Assembly (NCBI RefSeq): GCF_001186125.1
Contig: NW_014039749.1
Coordinates: 1-36,697 of the forward strand
DNA: 36,697 nucleotides
Reading direction: 5' to 3'
Origin: Sphaeroforma arctica JP610
Lineage: Eukaryota; Opisthokonta; Ichthyosporea; Ichthyophonida
Shown: positions 11,901 to 21,086 of the stretch, in pieces
How the letters are laid out: each line of letters opens with the position of its first letter
Position numbering within the stretch: the stretch's first letter is position 1
Translations under genes and position numbers: made by a program
Notes under the pieces: generated by a model
What the model saw: the letters and a program-made list of their open reading frames with translations, nothing else
What the model was told of the DNA's origin: nothing
The model's database searches: none

Positions 11901-14900
11901 TCCGACCAAACGTATTGGTTTTCTTGGAAAACTCTATGTATTGCTGGAGTTGGTCTACCTTCTCTCCCACTACCACCATGTACGCACAAGTTGCCAAACA
12001 ATTCCATAGTCGCACATCAGCTTTACTGTTATAAGGTATCCGCAGAAGCTACCATCATTCACGTGTAAGTATTCACGGCACGACACACATATCATGACTC
12101 ATTTTGCACACACATCGCGTTCGTCGCTACACACAGGCGGAGGTCCACCGCCCCCACCCCCACCACCAGGTACGTGGGAATGAATTCATATACAATATGC
12201 GCCTCCTTGCTTCGGCGCCTTCAAGGCATTGCTCAAGCCTGTTCTCAGTAGTGCACATGCCTGCGTAGTCTGACGGAACTGCGCTTCCTTTTAGTGACAA
12301 CCACCTGTATGTTTTTTATTCCTACCCAGGAGGAGGCCCACCACCGCCACCACCGCCTCCAGGTAAATATTGTTTAGTCAACGAACTAGTCCCATCCGCA
12401 GGGTTCACCACGGTGTTGTATCCGTACAGCTGTTCATCTATGTGTCTAGCTAGAAACAGTGTCGTACCTGATTATCGCTTTGTCATGCGAGTTTCATACA
12501 ATGTTTCAATCGCTAGCGTGACTATCAACACGGTAAACATTCAGAACAATATGTGTATGCCTTCAGTAGACAATTATGCGTATTCCTCGAAAGGTACATA
12601 CCAATGCATGATTCTTATAGTTCACTGTCATGTTTCTGTTCCATACAGGAGGCGGCCCACCGCCACCACCACCACCGCCAGGAGGAGGACCTCCGCCTCC
12701 ACCCCCACCCCCAGGTATGAATGTGTCAGTCATATTCATCATATGCACAACAATTCCTGCACATATACCGGTTTTATATTTAAAAATATATAGGTATGAG
12801 TGATGTATGGCTACTCTCCCGGGTGCATCATACGCACGAAGGGCTCGACATGTTGCCACATGATATTGTCTTTAATATATTTCTATATGGCCAGCTACAT
12901 GAATATGAACTTTTGCATATTCCGAATAAGATCGTTACGGGTTTTGCACGCATGCTTTCGACAACGCATACGCCGCTGCCTTCACGGAACATATACAAGC
13001 GCATGAACCAAATAATCTCTATTGTGATACACTTCCCTGTTCCACTGGTAGGACAATTGTGCAACCTAGCCAGGTTGAGCTGCAAGATAAGTGCCTTACT
13101 TTTGCCAACGGCGTACTACTCTCTATTTACGTGGACTCATGCATCGATGTATATATCTTTTTTGGTTCCGAGACTCAAAAGTTAGTGTGAGGAGAGTTTG
13201 CCAAATTTCCAGGAAGCAAGAGATATCTCGAGAAACTTGTATTAATCATATCTTTGGTCTTGATTGATGCTCTTCAGGTGTCGGACCCCCACCGCCCCCC
13301 GGGGCGCCAGCCGCGCCGGCCGCGCCGGTTGTGCGTAAGTACTGTAATCGACCTGTTTGAATCATATGGGAGAGTTGTATGTGGGTGTAGAGTCTGCTCT
13401 CCAGTTCGTTGTCGGTCGTGCATGTGGTTGTTTTGATGGTTGTGGATGTGGTTGTGATTCCTACCCCAAAGTAGCTGGCGTGTATCTGCTGTCACAGCAC
13501 TGAAGGTGTGTCGTCACACCAACGGAAAGTGCTGTACTGTTTTTGACTTTCAAGTTGTGAATCAATTCATGGTGGATTTCGGTTTCTACAAATTGATATT
13601 GCAAATTTGTGTTATGATTAGATTCTATCTAGTCACGTTCACGGCTTTATAATCAGATAAAAAGAGGTACATGACTGCTTGCACGTATGGGGTATATCGC
13701 TTGCGCAGGCGTTGTCCTCGACTCGAGGACACGTGATGTAGAAGTGGCTTTTACCTAATTGCTAATTATTTGTCCTAATTATTTTTAGCCCTGAGACCAA
13801 AGATTGTACCAAAGAAGAAAATGAGAAGTCTGTTTTGGAAAAAGGTGGAGATGAACAAGCTTTCGCAAGACAAGTAAGTGATGTCTAGCGCAATGAGAGG
13901 CATCCAACCAGTCACGAAGTGAGCTCAAATTGCAATTGTGCACAAGTTGGCGGGTTATTCTTTGTTCTTAAGGTCAAGACCCGGTGCAGAATCATGACGG
14001 TTTGTCGTATACTCGCACCGTCGTACAAACGTATCCTTATCGTGTTCTGTCGCATTGTCGTATTGTTGTTTTGTTGGGTCGTCTTCCTTCTAGGCTGCCC
14101 TGCTTTCATACGGGTGTGAAGCCAGAGCCCCTTCTGCGCATCTCCTGCCATTACAGCCTACCTCTGGAGGCGTGTTCCTACTGGAACCATCTGAGATCAA
14201 ACCAGTCTCTCCTGCCCGGGTTGATAGAGTATATTTTCATCGTACTGCCGTGAAATTTGTTATAGCCGTGGTAGTTTTCACCATCTCAAATTCAAAATCG
14301 TATACATATCGACCGCAGAGACAATGTGTGGAAGCATGTGGAGGACATTCCTATCGGAAAGATTGAAGACGAGCTACTGAAGCTCTTTGCACAAGCAGCG
14401 CCGGTGAAGAAGGAACCGGTTAGTGCAATTGGGTGTTATGAAGTGTGGACTAAAATGTTGATAATAGTGATACAGTATTTGCATATAAGTAATCTTATAT
14501 GTTGAGAATAGCAAGACATATATATATTTCAGACACTTTTAGGTGTATATCGACATGTTTGGGCCAGCATCACCGTATATGTCATAAATCACCAACGAGA
14601 GATGCTATTGATACAAAATTATAGCAACATCGTACGTGTATATCGGATGCTGATGGGTGTCTTTGTCACCATAGTGAGACTAACAACACGGTATATGCAT
14701 ATCAGATACCTATTGTTGTATGGTTGATAGTAGCAGCGGGGTGCGTGCCTTCAAGGCACTGGTAAGTGTAGATCGTTATGTTGGTGCAAACAGCACGTTA
14801 CAGGCAGATCCGACATTATTAAGTGTAAATTCATATGTTGACGCTAGCAAATTGGCATGTGAATATCGGACGCTAGTTAGTTGTTATCTTGAGGACATTG

Positions 14901-17900
14901 CTTATACGACACGAACGAAACAGAGACTGTGGAGGTATATGAACAGGACACGATCAGCTATACCGTCTATGTATATCCGATACTGGGGAGTGTGTACATC
15001 AGCAACGTTTACTACACTGATGAGCGTGTGTATCGTAGTCATAGTACTCATATACGTGCCCCGGTCACATATTCTCGTGCAGAAAGCCGTGGAGGAAAAG
15101 CCAAAAGTGGCTCAAATATTAGATTCCAAGCGATCACAAGCCGTGGGCATTGTGATAAATAGTCTCCAGCGCAAAGGATTGGGTATCGATGAGGTGAAGA
15201 AAGCCATTCTCGAAGTAGATTCAGAAAAATTAGGGAACGATAATGTGCAACAAATAGCCTCCGTACTGGGAAAGCCGGAAGAATTGGCACAAATTAGGAG
15301 TCATGTGGGATCAAGCGATACACCTTTGGACCGGCCTGAACAGTACGCTTCGTGTAACTGTCGTTGTGTTAAAATATACATCTGAAGACGAAACAGGACA
15401 TTTTTTTGTGCTATTCTTTTGATTGTATGTGTTTGTACAATCATAAGTCTAGAAATGTGATTCGCAGAACGGGGTCAAATATACGTTTCGGAGTGCAAGT
15501 ATATAATTTACTGGGTGTGCATATCCACGATTTCTTGCTTGCGTCTTCACAGATACTGGTAGCAATAATTTGCATGTCATCATACCGGTAGTACGGCCAA
15601 ATATGCCCTTACTATAGGTACTTGAAAGGAATACGTTGGCAATAATCCATACTGCTGTACTCTTCTCTCGGTGTACTACATTGAGTGTGTCTGTACACAT
15701 GCAAGGCCGTGTGTGTGTGGTTGCAAGAAGTGCTGTGCGAGAGCGATGACACGTGCACCGTACTGTGCGCATGGGCACACTTGTTCTATGGGTTTACCCC
15801 TTGTTGTACGCAAATATTTATTTGTACACAAATATACTTCTGCATTGAGCTATGTAGACGTGTACAAATGGATTACAGGGTGCAGCGACAGTGTATTTGC
15901 TTGTTGTGGGTAATTTTACCTGTGACTGTGTTCACTCTCTGTCGTCTAGAAACAGTGCCATCACTATATGTGCCATGTGTCGTATGTGACGAGTAGAGCA
16001 TGTCTCATGCAATTAACTAGTTGTTTTATGACTGTTGTGTGCTGAAGATATGATTTTTCTTCTTCTATCAGGTTCCTACTGACTCTAGATGAAATACCGG
16101 CGCTAGAGGCATGGATGGAGTGCTGGAGATTCAAAAGTATATGGCAAGAGGAGCTCGATGAATGCGAGGGCAAGATCGACTCCGTCACCAAAGCAATACA
16201 CGTATGTCGATACGCATCTGTACCTAAAACAACGTATCCAAAGTACATGCCAACACAGGCGCCACACACGCTGGCTGTGAAACACGACAGAGATACTAAG
16301 CAATCGCTGAAACGGCATGGTGGGGGGGGGGGGGGGGGTTTTCATGTTGATATCAACACTGCGTGTTTGCATTCCTCCTTCTATTAAGTACATTACAAAG
16401 TATATTCAAATCCATACCCTCAGGCTATACGAGACAATGAGGCTATCAAAGAAGTGCTGGCTTGGGCCTTATGTATAGGCAACTACATGAATGGTGGCAC
16501 CAACAGAGGTCAGGCAGACGGATTTGCCATTGAGCTTATCCCAAAACTGGGAGATGTCAAAGTATGTCAATAGGGCCTGTTATCAGACTAGACGACCGAA
16601 ATGGTACTTCAAACTTTATTTTGTGAGCGTATGTGCGTTCCAACATGTGTTTTCATGCATTTATATCTCTGACACTAATAGTTGCTCTCGGTTATATTTA
16701 TTACTCCCATAGTACGCAGCCTTTATCTAGGGCATGTTAACTCGGCTCTCCATGGAGTGGTACCAATATCATGTACATGTTTATGACAGATAGTAATGTC
16801 TTCAATATGCACCTCCCTGAACTTCCCACACAAATTCGTATCGTCTGTACGGAACATTTGGTTACCAGTCAGCAGATCAGAAGACAACCCTGATCAGTTA
16901 CGTAATGTCAAAGTTATACTACAAGGGTATCGACATCAACGAGATCATCGATGCCATTGTCGCGAAGGGCCAGGCAGAGCCTCCGAAAATTCGTAAGTGA
17001 GAATACTGTACCATATTTGACCAAACAAGGACCTATTCCGGCTTTCTGTAGTGTCCAGAGTGTATCTTCTGGCCATACAGAGATACAAACTTGAACAGTA
17101 GTGAGACGCCGGTGCAAGGTTTGTTCACGGCTACTAGAGGGTACTTGTACGAATCGTGAAGAAGTGCTTCGATGTATATGGTCTATGTTGAAGTGTTCAA
17201 CGTTAAGGTAGCGCTGTCTTAAATTATAGTCCCAGAGATACGTGAACAGGGGCCTCTGCATGCCCACACTGACTCGGTTAAAGTATGTAGCACAGCAATA
17301 ATGGGAACACAAACATTCAGCGATCCTTGCACTGACCACGCTATAACAAGTTCGAGGTAGCACTGTTATGGCTAGAGGAAGACGCAGTGCCCGCTGTGGA
17401 AGTAAAGGCCATGTACTCTTGCAGATCTTAAACGAGCATTTGATTATCTGCTGCGTTGATATCACTATTGCAATCTACGGGTTATATGTGGAAGGATTCA
17501 CCCACACATGAGATGTATGACGAAATTGATCTGACGTTCACTTATTGATATGTCCTGTCGCTGAGCTGACTTTGACATTTTCCACTTCTCTCGCTCTACC
17601 ACCTGCTACTACAGCTTTCCCGTTACCGGCTGTGTCGATGTGTGAGAAAGGCGCCAGAATCAGTTTTGAAGACGTAACGAGCAATGTGGCCCAATTAGAC
17701 AAGCTTTTGAAAAGTATGATTTTCTTTTTTACTGAGCTCACAACTTTTCTCTGTTGGGAACCATCACTCTACCATAGGCGTCGATTCCGACCGTTGAATT
17801 GAAGACATGTTCGCCCTGGCAGGCTGTATAGTTTCTTGTGCTACCTCTGAACATGTTACACGCAATGGTCTTTAGTTAATTAGCATATCTTGAGGACGTA

Positions 17901-20156
17901 TCACCACTAAGCAGCTCGGCGGCTTAGATTTGAAAAGGCCGCTGAATAGCTAGTGCGGCAAGTGCGATACCATGCGTGCATCAAATCATGTATATGCAAC
18001 ATTGGTTCACCGTATGCACTGGTTGGTATCTTTTTGCTAACAGCGTTTTGCAACCCTCCCCTGACAACCCATAACAGATGCGAGCAACCGTGTGCCCCAG
18101 GTACAGAAAGCAATAGAGGCGGCCGAAGTTGTAGATGGGGCGCCCTTTGAGGAGAAATTGGCCAAATTTATGAATGAAGGTGGGTAGCACACCTGTCCCA
18201 CGTGTTTGTGTTTAGGCTATACGCAATACTTGCGTATAGCCTAGGCGCGCGTCTTGTTTGATAGAAACTACCGGTAGAAGATCTTTAATGATTTGTTTGT
18301 CTGTTAGTGTAGAATGGAGAGCTCAAACTCCGACTCCAGATGAACAAAGATATCGAAGTTGCAGGGAATCTAATCTAATTTATGAACCACTAGTTTGTAA
18401 GTGCAATCCAGCTTTATTTTACGGTAGCGAGCACTACGCTATATACTGTTGTTTTCAATGTTCAAATTTGGTTGAGTGAGTGTCGAATACAGAGACCAAA
18501 TCATATCGACAGTGTCCACTGTAGTACATCACGCACCATCGTTAAGCCGCATAGTTGTACGGCGCGTCGGTAATAGTTTATGGTTTGTGTGGAATAGAGT
18601 ACACCAGTGTTCTAGAGTACGCGGATGGTTTACTCTCGATATTTACCGTAGCTCAAAAAATGAAGACACCCAACTATTACCTGCACGCGATTGCGCTCAG
18701 TTCAAAAATACTCTCACAAATATTATCACGATGCAAACCAACGTAAATTGCCCTCCACAACGTGTTCCATTTAAACTTGAACACTATCTACTGTAGCGGA
18801 GGCCTCGTTTGATGAGGTGAAACAGGCGTTTGACAGCATCAAACAAGACATATACAAGCTGGCTATTTATTACGGTGTTCCAGATATGAAGGTATGTAGA
18901 TGGACTGGTGTGGGCGAGATTGAACTTTTGCACACGTGGATGTGCCGGAACAATGTATTTTTCTTTGCATACTGGTGCATTAGTTACCTCCCTTTATAGG
19001 CAGGACTGATGGTACTACAGTTCGAATTTATATTGACAGAGAAGCAAATACAGTTCGTTGCACGTACCCGTGGTCATACGGTTATTTGACATCCGTTTCT
19101 TCAAACTTTTCGTGAATTCATATGTCAAGTTGTTATACTTGTTATCGGCCAACTTTTCAGAACTATCACTATCCCACCCAATGATTAGGCGAAGAAGATG
19201 ACATCAGAAGAAATGATCGATCTGTGGTTGCCGTTCTTCACGAAGTGCAATGACGCCTGGGAAGCAGAGGAGAAGAATATATTGGGCACTGTGTAAGTGT
19301 CTTGAACTCAGCTAGTACATTATAAGAGCATCTCGGGCTGGTGTTTCTCTAATTCCGCACCAAATTCGTACACTGGTTTATTTACGCAAAGTAGTGGGCT
19401 CAAGTGCTAGAATGGTTTCTCTCAACTTAATCTCATTTACAGCAAAGCGAAGATTCTAGAAGAGAAAAGGCTGAAGAAAGAGGCGGTCGCTACGAAGAAA
19501 GCTGTGAAACCGTCGAAGACGGAGGGCAAGGAAGGCAAATTATCATCAATGGTGCGTGAACGCGCATACCGCACATATATTGTCTATATGCGGAAGATTT
19601 CCACCTTGTATATTTGGCCTCTGCTACGAATATACGAGTTCACGTGTTATACAGCTGGCTGATATTTACAGATGCTGATGATCTTCGTATGCGCTCACGG
19701 TACTACTTGAAGGTGGTGTGTACTTTAAGAAACTTCGTACATTGTGTATTCATGGGATCTTTACAGTATGTTTTGTTACCTGCCACTTTCGCAATACAGG
19801 GTAAGAAATTTGGCAGAATCGGGCGCAAAAAGAAAGGGAATGCTGAAGCTGGTTATGACCCAGAAAAGTTTGCTAAAAAGAATGGCCGGAAGCAGTCTCC
19901 TGATAGTTCGGTTCCAAATTCAATTGAAGATGTTTCTGGTAGTGTGAGCAGTGGTACTAAAGGAGTTGAGAAAAATATGAACAAGGACAAAGCAGATACC
20001 AAGACGAACGATGCCAAACAGAACGCTGGAAAGGAGACTGATAAAGGCAACAAAGATGGCAAAAATAGGAGACGCGGGAGCAGTTTCATACCCGATTCCG
20101 ATGCACTTACTACCCAGCCCGGACTGGTGCGTGGTATGTCGATGAACGATATTTAA
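1083..20156 (+). CDS. Formin (coiled coil - FH1 - FH2), 35-exon gene
   Basis: Formins nucleate and processively elongate unbranched actin filaments. FH1 delivers profilin-actin to the barbed end and FH2 dimers cap and move with it. Exons read from GT/AG sites and phase: 1083-2973, 3734-3869, 4160-4222, 4511-4667, 4811-5109, 5406-5633, 5926-6038, 6306-6445, 6602-6737, 7472-7609, 8031-8075, 9064-9108, 9515-9586, 9851-10044, 10453-10497, 10868-10906, 11192-11239, 11536-11583, 11776-11817, 12137-12169, 12330-12362, 12649-12714, 13278-13334, 13789-13873, 14319-14418, 15083-15342, 16072-16201, 16424-16561, 16869-16992, 17615-17713, 18078-18179, 18797-18891, 19189-19292, 19443-19551, 19800-20156. 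All junctions keep frame except the exit of 9851-10044, one base short. The total is about 1,923 residues. The start is the ATG at 1083, with A at -3; the frame opens slightly upstream only with GTG. No clear GBD/FH3 (Diaphanous-type) domain is seen. The weakest joins are exons 1 to 4. Confidence 0.87.
2103..2555 (+). repeat. 114-base (38-residue) coding tandem repeat in formin exon 1
   Basis: Three full units begin at 2160, 2274 and 2388, exactly 114 bases apart, with a half unit before (2103-2159) and a partial unit after (from 2502). The peptide unit starts DIETTVQQSDDVKEAENISD and continues LETENQPGxDTKQDxTMQ. The units keep frame and the amino-acid pattern while differing at several bases. 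The repeat is acidic and Gln/Thr-rich. Function unknown. Confidence 0.93.
3734..5633 (+). other. Formin exons 2-6: N-terminal linker region
   Basis: Five exons chain by phase: 3734-3869 (DELADILDMRERVRAES...), 4160-4222 (TVRQISSEVLGNAVAIGP...), 4511-4667 (a segment with SLARYLSREHELEVGAAG), 4811-5109 (Ser/Thr/Gln-rich, ending ...LSNRTFGQRIGGSF) and 5406-5633 (Asn/Ser/Thr-rich). Acceptors TCTGCATAG, ATACAACAG, CTCCTTGCAG and CCCCCAG and donors GTATGT, GTAAGT, GTGTGT, GTGAGC and GTAAGC are all plausible. The 3734-4222 part has the size and Glu/Leu/Trp character of a short regulatory helix region. I cannot claim a GTPase-binding domain. The acceptor of the 4511 exon is the least certain, since several downstream AGs share its phase. 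Confidence 0.62.
5926..7609 (+). other. Formin exons 7-10: coiled-coil region before FH1
   Basis: Exons 5926-6038, 6306-6445 (or ending at 6373 with the in-phase donor GTGAAG), 6602-6737 and 7472-7609 encode heptad-like, charged helices: LMKKLQEENDQQKAQIQLMQ, then LKIENQRLERELAALK, RVKLLEQEQERRRHNKLGN, and LRAGLINLKKERDDAVAHLD. The block ends ...EIAGPSG at a phase-1 donor that enters the proline exons. A coiled coil just before FH1 is typical of many formins and would support dimerisation. The two possible 3' ends of the second exon (6373, 6445) are both phase 0, so alternative splicing would stay in frame. Confidence 0.8.
6711..7135 (+). repeat. Tandem copies of an exon end plus its splice donor
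   Basis: The last ~27 bases of exon 6602-6737 and the start of its intron recur downstream about every 80-120 bases. TCCATCAATG-type cores begin at about 6713 (exon), 6831, 6933, 7016 and 7098, followed by CACACTCnATCATGGTATGTC in the better copies. A partial core also lies near 6899. The copies at about 6933 and 7016 keep ATG/GTATGTC, a good donor; the copies at 6831 and 7098 have lost the GT. Between cores the text TTATGTATGTGTCAGATAACGCTG repeats too, so this is a diverged minisatellite that includes a real exon-intron boundary. Confidence 0.85.
9851..10044 (+). other. Expanded FH1 exon with repeated ASSAP6 units, one base out of phase
   Basis: The acceptor CTTTAG and donor CAG/GTGAGA are good. 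The exon reads ASNAP8 and then repeated ASSAP6 units, with 30-base DNA repeats between about 9891 and 9980, ending in a long CCA run. It is 194 bases where 192 or 195 would fit the phase-1 entry and exit of its neighbours. Its reading frame turns CCC CAC CCC CAT CAG at the end, whereas its sister exons end CCC CCA ... TCA G. If spliced as read, the next exon (10453) would open with GAG TAG, a stop. A missing C in the C/CCA run, by assembly error or a real allele, is the simplest explanation; a frame-switching exon is the alternative. Confidence 0.8.
10200..10235 (+). pseudogene. Probable dead copy of an FH1 exon
   Basis: Within the intron after 10044, a 36-base block reads, in the FH1 phase, GGAPLPPPPLSS with the same GC GGA start and TCA G end as the live exons. 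Both splice sites fail. The acceptor position reads CCG instead of CAG, and the donor shows one G where G/GT needs two (CAGTATTC). No other proline-coding block of this kind is expected by chance, so I read it as a former exon. Confidence 0.6.
11947..11979 (+). pseudogene. Second probable dead copy of an FH1 exon
   Basis: Between the exons ending at 11817 and starting at 12137, a 33-base block has exactly the length and phase of exons 12137-12169 and 12330-12362. It reads GVGLPSLPLPP, with proline tracts broken by Leu and Ser. A usable donor (T/GTACGC) follows, but the acceptor dinucleotide is TG (GCTG instead of GCAG). This fits a decaying exon that is no longer spliced. Confidence 0.5.
14419..15082 (+). 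other. FH2 intron with a long open frame and degenerate repeats
   Basis: This intron is open in the frame of the following exon from about 14720 up to the acceptor at 15083, giving a peptide with a hydrophobic stretch (TLMSVCIVVIVLIYV). It contains related TATATCGGATGCTGATGGG / AATATCGGACGCTAGTTAG / TATATCCGATACTGGGGAG blocks near 14640, 14872 and 14975, so it is partly a diverged tandem repeat. The splice from 14418 to 15083 restores a perfect FH2, so I treat the open stretch as intron. Confidence 0.6.
16322..16338 (+). repeat. Run of 17 G in an FH2 intron
   Basis: An uninterrupted G17 tract, preceded by GGTGG-type sequence, lies in the intron between 16201 and 16424. Such a run is rare in this moderately AT-rich window. 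It could form a G-quadruplex in the coding strand RNA, or its length may be unreliable in the assembly. Confidence 0.95.
18213..18243. other. Perfect 14-base-pair hairpin in an FH2 intron
   Basis: Left arm 18213-18226 (TAGGCTATACGCAA) and right arm 18230-18243 (TTGCGTATAGCCTA) are exact inverted copies around a 3-base loop (TAC). It begins 33 bases after the donor at 18180, in the intron 18180-18796. It could be a structural element influencing splicing or the remnant of a small inverted-repeat insertion. Confidence 0.9.
19443..20156 (+). other. Formin basic C-terminal tail (exons 34-35) and stop
   Basis: After FH2, exon 19443-19551 gives a Lys/Glu-rich helix (ILEEKRLKKEAVATKK...). Exon 19800-20156 gives a Lys/Asp/Asn-rich tail with RIGRKKKGN and NRRRGSSF, ending LVRGMSMNDI before TAA. 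The 19800 exon starts after CAATACAG. Basic tails next to FH2 often help nucleation. A Diaphanous autoregulatory (DAD) motif is not clear, which agrees with the absence of an obvious FH3. Confidence 0.88.
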
Positions 20157-20175
20157 ACACTTACCTTCAGATATC

Positions 20176-20181
20176 AATAAA
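20176..20181 (+). terminator. Polyadenylation signal of the formin gene
   Basis: AATAAA lies 20 bases after the stop codon, implying a very short 3' UTR. No better signal lies nearby. Confidence 0.6.
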
Positions 20182-21086
20182 TCATAGTAAACTGAAATTA
20201 CATATGTAAAACACATGATATTTATGATTTTTGGAAAGTGTAGTCAGCGGCTGTACAAAAGGTCGCGTATTGCTAGAGATTTTTAAGTATCCTAGAAGGC
20301 TTCATACGATTGACTTGAGAGAGAAACATTCAGGCTACAAGTAGATGCAGTGGTTGTCAGCACGGTGTCCATGTCACGTATGTCAAATTACAACAGCTTG
20401 CAATTGCTGTGTCGGGTCTTTACTGAGATTGAGTCGCTTGACTTGACAGATGTAGGCCCTTTTACACCACATAGATATGTGTACCGACGGGCTTGCAACA
20501 GAGACTTCAATCCTGAACCGTGCGCCGTGTTTGATATATTTATGTGCGGATACATATATCTTATTTTTTTCACATAAAGAAAAACCCCCCATAAAAGTTC
20601 TATTTTCAGGGGGTATGTCATAGCCTTCTGAAAATTAGACAGCTAAATACACGTACGGGACTTGTCCGTTCTCCCTTCAATTTTTACACCTTCTAGAGGG
20701 TCATCATGACAGCTATGTATGAAAAATTACATAGCGTCCTAAAAAAAGAGAGAGAAAAATAAGAGCCCTCGCTCTCTAAATAGTAGCAGAGAGTCCTACA
20801 TAGACCCAAAACATAGCCCCCTGAAAAAAAGAGAATCATAGCTCCTGTTTCTTTTTCAGGGGGCTATGCTAAATTGCCTTGCATAAACCCTAAAAACCTG
20901 TCAAATGACTAAACCCTGAAAACCCTGATGCGATGCTACAATTCCAAACGACACAAGCGACCTCTTCATGAAGTCGAGCCACGTACAACGACGTATTTAT
21001 TTTAAAAGTGTCAATTTGCGCGACGGGACAGCTCACAATTAATCGTCCGTTGTGTATGTGTGTACGATACCGGGTATCTGTTCACG
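20182..21086. other. Formin-RUS intergenic region with inverted repeats
   Basis: About 900 bases separate the two plus-strand genes, with no convincing exon. The stretch 20580-20880 is dense in inverted pairs built on TTTTCAGGGGG(C)TATG and CATAGCCCCCTGAAAA, on GCTATGTATGAAAAATTACATAGC near 20712, and on GAGAGCGAGGGCTC-like purine/pyrimidine blocks. The 5' leader of the RUS gene must lie in the right part. Confidence 0.6.
20812..20868. other. Long perfect inverted repeat (17-base arms)
   Basis: Arms 20812-20828 (CATAGCCCCCTGAAAAA) and 20852-20868 are exact reverse complements, separated by 23 bases. A related, less perfect pair lies at about 20605-20636. It may be the terminal inverted repeats of a very small element, a foldback insertion, or a transcribed stem-loop at the end of the formin gene. 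Confidence 0.88.

Larger units (their letters stand above)
8031..13334 (+). other. Formin FH1 region: array of small, mostly phase-1 proline exons
   Basis: Exon 8031-8075 (GMTPGQAPTGAAP) leads into twelve proline exons: 9064-9108, 9515-9586, 9851-10044, 10453-10497, 10868-10906, 11192-11239, 11536-11583, 11776-11817, 12137-12169, 12330-12362, 12649-12714 and 13278-13334. Each has a clean acceptor (such as CTACAG, TTTTAG, CTGTGCAG, ACCCAG) and donor (GTAAGT, GTATGC, GTACGT). Each starts with two bases and ends with one base of a split codon, except the exit of 9851-10044. Most encode GG(A/G/P)P6-12 or (A/T)SNAP8-type tracts, the length class bound by profilin. Most exons are 33-72 bases long. 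Two exons (9515-9586, 12649-12714) hold two tracts each, as if two units had merged. FH1 is usually encoded in one or a few exons; this degree of splitting is unusual. Confidence 0.93.
13789..19292 (+). other. Formin FH2 domain (exons 24-33)
   Basis: Ten exons spell a full FH2 in canonical order. The lasso segment has KMRSLFWKKVEMNKLSQD with the conserved Trp. VWKHVEDIPIGKIEDELLKL follows, then ILDSKRSQAVGIVINSLQ, the actin-contact helix with its conserved Ile. Next come FLLTLDEIPALEAWMECWRF and the hallmark GNYMNGGTNRGQADGF at about 16475-16530, then KLGDVK/SADQKTTLISYVM. The domain ends with a C-terminal helical part including WLPFFTKCNDAWEAEEKN. Introns are of mixed phase (0, 1, 2), unlike FH1. 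Nothing essential appears missing, so the protein should dimerise and nucleate actin, an inference from the family. Confidence 0.95.

Noticed and set aside
14720-15082. 5' extension of the FH2 exon by the open intron sequence
   Set aside because: The acceptor at 15083 restores FH2 spacing, and the extension has no FH2 similarity and would insert a hydrophobic stretch inside the domain.
20880-20935. AAACCCT words suggesting interstitial telomere repeats
   Set aside because: Only a few scattered words with different spacers; not a tandem array.
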